DNA from: Flavobacteriaceae bacterium S0862 | Lineage (GTDB): Bacteria > Bacteroidota > Bacteroidia > Flavobacteriales > Flavobacteriaceae | Assembly: GCA_023015825.1 (NCBI GenBank) | Contig: JALKAW010000001.1 | Location: forward strand, 248,001 to 312,000 | Direction: 5' to 3' | Length of the DNA stretch: 64,000 nucleotides | Shown here: positions 62,877-64,000 of the stretch, one piece after another | How the letters are laid out: every line of letters starts with the position of its first letter | Numbering within the stretch: the stretch's first letter is position 1 | The notes under the pieces: generated by a model | What the model saw: the letters and a program-made list of their open reading frames with translations, nothing else | Told to the model about the DNA's origin: nothing | Databases searched by the model: none | Position numbers and translations under genes: made by a program

Positions 62877-64000
62877 AAACTCATACCGTGACATTTTAAA
62901 AACAACGTCTTTATTTAGTGGTGTTCAGGTTTTAGGTGTATTAATTTCCATTGCTAAATCAAAACTTGCGGCTATACTTATTGGTCCTGCTGGAATAGGT
63001 ATTGTTGGTGTTTTGAATTCTACTTTAAATGTTATTATTGGCTTTTCTAAGCTAGGTTTAGATGTAAGTGCTGTAAAGGAAATATCGGCCTTTAAAGAAA
63101 AAGACATAACCAAAACTCTAAGAACAATATATGTTTTAAGGAGATTATGTTGGGTTACTGGGTTGCTCGGAGCTATTATTACTTTTGTTTTGTCACCATG
63201 GTTGAGTGAATTAGCTTTTGGAGATTCATCACATACAATATCTTTTATGATTCTGTCTTTTGCTGTACTGTTTAATCAACTAACCGTTGGAAACCTTGCC
63301 ACTTTACAAGGATTAAGAAGATTAAAGAAATTGGCGAAAGCTTCATTATGGGGAAGTTTTTTTAGCCTAATAGTCATTTTCCCTTTGTATTATTATTATG
63401 GTATAAGTGGAATTGTTCCAGCTATTATCTTAATTTCATTTTTCACTTATATATTTTCTTGGATTTACACAAAAAGGGAGTTTGTAAATCAACCTAATCT
63501 TACCGTAAAAGAAACTTTAAGCCAGGGAAAATCTATGATGAAGCTAGGCTTTGTTTTAAGCTTAGGAAGTCTTGCAACTGTTATAACTATTTATGCAATC
63601 CAAATCTTTATTACGAATAATGGGGGTGTAGATGAGGTAGGGTTTTACAATGCTGCTTTCATTATTATTAATGCTTATGTAGGCGTTGTTTTTAGTGCTA
63701 TGAGTAAAGATTATTTCCCAAGATTATCTTCTATTGTTAACGAACAAAAAACGATGCTTAAGGTTGTAAATCAGCAAGCTTACGTAGCTACTTTATTGTT
63801 AACGCCTATTATAGTAATCTTTCTGGCATTTATTCCTACCATTATTAGTATACTTTTTACTAAAGAATTTATGCCAATTATTGGTATTCTAACCTTCGGA
63901 ATTTTAGCCACACTATTTAAAGCAGTATCTTGGTCAATGGGATATATACTTGTAGCTAAAGGAGATTCAAAACTATATATAAAAACCGAAGTTGGTTTTA
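62866..64000 (+). CDS. Wzx-type oligosaccharide flippase (second copy, right end truncated by window)
   Basis: Frame open from ATG 62866 to the window edge (about 378 residues, no stop). Begins MTTKNSYRDILKTTSLFSG, then VQVLGVLISIAKSKLAAILIGPAGIGIVGVLNSTLNVIIGFSKLGLDVSAVKEISAF, with the same PST-flippase layout as the preceding gene (including QGLRRLKKLAKAS and a late FGILATLFKAVSWSMGYILVAKGDS). The 11-nt overlap with the first flippase indicates translational coupling. End lies outside the window. Confidence 0.85.
   Translation, partial: MTTKNSYRDILKTTSLFSGVQVLGVLISIAKSKLAAILIGPAGIGIVGVLNSTLNVIIGFSKLGLDVSAVKEISAFKEKDITKTLRTIYVLRRLCWVTGLLGAIITFVLSPWLSELAFGDSSHTISFMILSFAVLFNQLTVGNLATLQGLRRLKKLAKASLWGSFFSLIVIFPLYYYYGISGIVPAIILISFFTYIFSWIYTKREFVNQPNLTVKETLSQGKSMMKLGFVLSLGSLATVITIYAIQIFITNNGGVDEVGFYNAAFIIINAYVGVVFSAMSKDYFPRLSSIVNEQKTMLKVVNQQAYVATLLLTPIIVIFLAFIPTIISILFTKEFMPIIGILTFGILATLFKAVSWSMGYILVAKGDSKLYIKTEVGF

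Noticed and set aside
1-64000. tRNA/rRNA genes, CRISPR arrays, prophage, insertion sequences
   Set aside because: No T-loop-like GGTTCGAAT context, direct repeats with unique spacers, transposase or phage structural genes were seen.

Overview
The window reads as chromosomal DNA of a marine-type member of the Flavobacteriaceae (Bacteroidota). The evidence is strongly AT-rich sequence, promoters of the TAnnTTTG type (prfA, icmF, typA and others), few Shine-Dalgarno sequences, many SPII lipoproteins with a Cys near residue 15-25, and family content typical of that group (DUF3078, DUF4197, DUF4920, a Lacal_2735-like protein, fused IcmF, PPK2, a sigma-54 response regulator without HTH). No rRNA, tRNA, CRISPR array, transposase or phage gene is visible.

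Layout. 0-5.9 kb: DUF3078 tail, B12-dependent ribonucleotide reductase, dicarboxylate transporter, small ABC unit. 6-11 kb: prfA, pyrF, small orphan proteins, a DUF4197 gene split by a stop codon, a PqqB-like hydrolase. 11-17 kb: icmF (second B12 enzyme), TPR/TolB-like membrane protein, Lrp regulator. 17-26 kb: amidohydrolase plus M14 peptidase, then the MFS-VOC-DJ-1 operon. The operon is preceded by a leader ORF, an intrinsic terminator and a competing antiterminator pairing. Then DUF1684, crcB and an SRPBCC protein. 26-30.6 kb: MazG-like protein, ilvE, lipoproteins, mnmD, TIGR01777 epimerase. 30.6-33.5 kb: an accessory-looking block of three broken minus-strand genes (SnoaL/NTF2-like, ThuA, alpha/beta hydrolase) separated by structured non-coding spacers. 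33.5-44.9 kb: secreted proteins, YceI, grpE-dnaJ behind a sigma-54-like promoter, a NatAB-type ABC exporter, MscS channel and sigma-54 response regulator operon, DUF3187 outer-membrane protein, PPK2. 44.9-54 kb: M28 peptidase and DinB pair, small membrane/regulator operon, penicillin acylase, gamma-glutamyltransferase, broken DUF1801, kdsA. 54-64 kb: typA, then a same-strand run of surface-glycan genes (UbiA-type phosphoribosyltransferase, GT-C-like membrane protein, HAD phosphatase, FemAB/GNAT-like protein, sugar aminotransferase, two flippases) that runs off the right edge.

The most interesting signal is at 23.88-24.06 kb on the minus strand: promoter-like box, 25-codon ORF, and a 12-bp terminator just before an MFS transporter. 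A segment inside the 25-codon ORF can pair over 18 bp with the terminator's 5' arm and the sequence just before it. This is the architecture of translation-coupled transcription attenuation. A second theme is gene breakage: three in-frame TAA stops and five apparent one-base losses (mostly in homopolymers) interrupt six recognisable genes. Four of the five frameshifts lie within 30.7-33.1 kb, so real decay and sequence error both need considering.
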